Assembly: GCA_028712045.1 (NCBI GenBank)
Contig: JAQTRA010000059.1
Location: forward strand, 1 to 6,219
Length of the DNA: 6,219 bases
Source of the DNA: Candidatus Omnitrophota bacterium
Lineage (GTDB): Bacteria; Omnitrophota; Koll11; Gygaellales; Profunditerraquicolaceae
Direction of reading: 5' to 3'
The translations under genes and the position numbers were made by a program. This document shows, piece by piece, positions 5,260-6,219 of the stretch. Each line of letters starts with the position of its first letter. Positions within the stretch are counted from its first letter, which is position 1. The notes beneath the pieces are model-generated. The model saw only the letters and a list, made by a program, of their open reading frames with translations. It did not search any database and was not told the origin of the DNA.

Positions 5260-6219
5260 TTATAATCCCTTTTTAACAATATACTCGCACAGATCTACCA
5301 CGCGATTTGAATAACCCCATTCATTGTCATACCAGGAAAGCACCTTCACAAAATCATCCTGAATCACTTTGGTAATTTTTGCGTCAACAATCGAGCTTAA
5401 TGCGCAATGATTAAAATCAATGGAAACTACCGGATCTTCAGTATATCCAAGTATGCCTTTCATTGCCCCTTCGCTGGCTGCTTTAAAAGCCGCGTTCAAC
5501 TCTTCCGCGGTTGCTTTTTTAGACAATAGCACGGTTAAATCTACCACCGATACATTCGGCGTAGGAACGCGGATTGCAAAACCATCCAGTTTTCCTTTTA
5601 AATCCGGGATAACCAATGATATTGCTTTAGCAGCGCCAGTAGATGTCGGAATCATAGAAACTGCGGCAGCGCGGGCACGGCGTAAATCCGAGTGCGCCAT
5701 ATCCTGAATCTTCTGGTCATTAGTATAGGAGTGGATTGTGGTCATCAGTCCTTTGACAATTCCCCAATTATCATTCATTACTTTGGCGATCGGGCCAAGG
5801 CAGTTAGTAGTACAAGATGCGTTGGATATAACATGATGATTTTTCGGATCATATTTTCCTTCATTTACTCCTAAAACAATCGTAATATCTTCGCCTTCAG
5901 CCGGAGCAGAAATAATAACTTTTTTAGCCCCGCCTTTGGTTATATGATTCTCCGCGCCTCGGACAGTTTTACCTTTTTTATTTACGCCGTCATGTTTAAT
6001 CGTAAATAATCCGGTTGACTCAACCACAATCTCCACCCCTAAATCTTTCCAGGGTAACTCCGCCGGATCCATCTTACTTAAAACTTTAATCGGCTTGCCA
6101 TTTACGCTGATCACATCATCAGCGGTGGCTTTTACTTCGCCATTAAAACGTCCATGCACCGAATCATATTTAAAAAGATAAGCATTGCTTTTAGCGTCAG
6201 TCAAATCATTGATCGCCAC
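5260..6219 (-). CDS. gap: Glyceraldehyde-3-phosphate dehydrogenase, type I (5' end outside window)
   Basis: This enzyme oxidises glyceraldehyde 3-phosphate with NAD+ and phosphate to 1,3-bisphosphoglycerate, the substrate of the next gene, pgk. 319 residues are visible. The first codon, GTG, is an internal valine of the family's VAIND strand and not a start: about 30 N-terminal residues, including the Rossmann glycine motif, are cut off at the edge. Seen here, numbered from the edge, are AINDLTD (2-8, with the Asp that usually binds the NAD ribose), SNASCTTNC with the catalytic Cys136, the partner His163 in [16 protein letters not shown] (193-199), [12 protein letters not shown] (217-228) and [12 protein letters not shown] near the C-terminus. 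An insertion of about 11 residues (around 75-88, [12 protein letters not shown]) precedes the conserved Ala-Glu-Asn-His helix and [12 protein letters not shown]. The gene leads the visible part of the operon; its promoter is outside the window. Confidence 0.96.
   Translation of the reverse strand: MAINDLTDAKSNAYLFKYDSVHGRFNGEVKATADDVISVNGKPIKVLSKMDPAELPWKDLGVEIVVESTGLFTIKHDGVNKKGKTVRGAENHITKGGAKKVIISAPAEGEDITIVLGVNEGKYDPKNHHVISNASCTTNCLGPIAKVMNDNWGIVKGLMTTIHSYTNDQKIQDMAHSDLRRARAAAVSMIPTSTGAAKAISLVIPDLKGKLDGFAIRVPTPNVSVVDLTVLLSKKATAEELNAAFKAASEGAMKGILGYTEDPVVSIDFNHCALSSIVDAKITKVIQDDFVKVLSWYDNEWGYSNRVVDLCEYIVKKGL

Noticed and set aside
4261..5276. Four plus-strand frames opposite pgk and the gap-pgk spacer
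   Set aside because: They are shadows of a highly conserved enzyme gene; none shows a domain or a suitable start context.
5420..5874. Plus-strand frames opposite gap
   Set aside because: They overlap the catalytic region of GAPDH on the opposite strand and have no motif of their own.
6217..6219. GTG at the right edge as the start of gap
   Set aside because: It encodes an internal valine in the family's VAIND strand; the first beta strand and glycine-rich NAD loop must lie upstream, outside the window.

Overview
The window comes from a Gram-negative bacterium. It holds a glycolytic and secretion operon, a membrane transporter and the start of a large surface protein, and every gene lies on the minus strand. 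The sequence is moderately A+T-leaning. The glyceraldehyde-3-phosphate dehydrogenase, phosphoglycerate kinase and triosephosphate isomerase are ordinary bacterial types. The surface protein carries autotransporter-type repeats (PATR and T5SS/PEP-CTERM-associated), which imply an outer membrane. This combination would fit an Omnitrophota or other PVC-like lineage, but that placement is an inference from gene content and I could not test it.

In transcription order (right to left) the layout is: gap (6219-5260, 5' end cut by the window edge); a 50-nt spacer with GTCCCC-rich hairpins ending at the pgk Shine-Dalgarno; pgk (5209-4034); tpiA one base later (4032-3259); secG overlapping tpiA by the four bases ATGA (3262-2897); and a strong intrinsic terminator built on a perfect 32-bp palindrome (2872-2841). 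gap, pgk and tpiA catalyse consecutive or adjoining steps of lower glycolysis. secG encodes a SecYEG subunit and rides at the end of the same unit, a familiar neighbour of tpiA.

Only 10 nt after the terminator comes a 12-helix transporter of the major facilitator superfamily (2830-1685). It has BT1/folate-biopterin-transporter-like features and no visible ribosome binding site. After 108 nt carrying a good sigma-70-type promoter (-35 TCGACA, 16-nt spacer, -10 TATAAT), a new unit begins: a secreted, repeat-rich, Ser/Thr/Gly/Asn-rich protein (1576 to the left edge, 525 codons seen, no stop). It has a long signal peptide and beta-helix passenger repeats. Its C-terminus, which would decide between an autotransporter barrel and another anchor, is outside the window.

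No RNA gene, CRISPR array, transposase or non-coding stretch over 300 bases was seen. The points most worth a second look are the surface protein and its 5' control region, the palindromic terminator crowding the transporter start, the related GTCCCC element before pgk, and an insertion of about 11 residues in the GAPDH.
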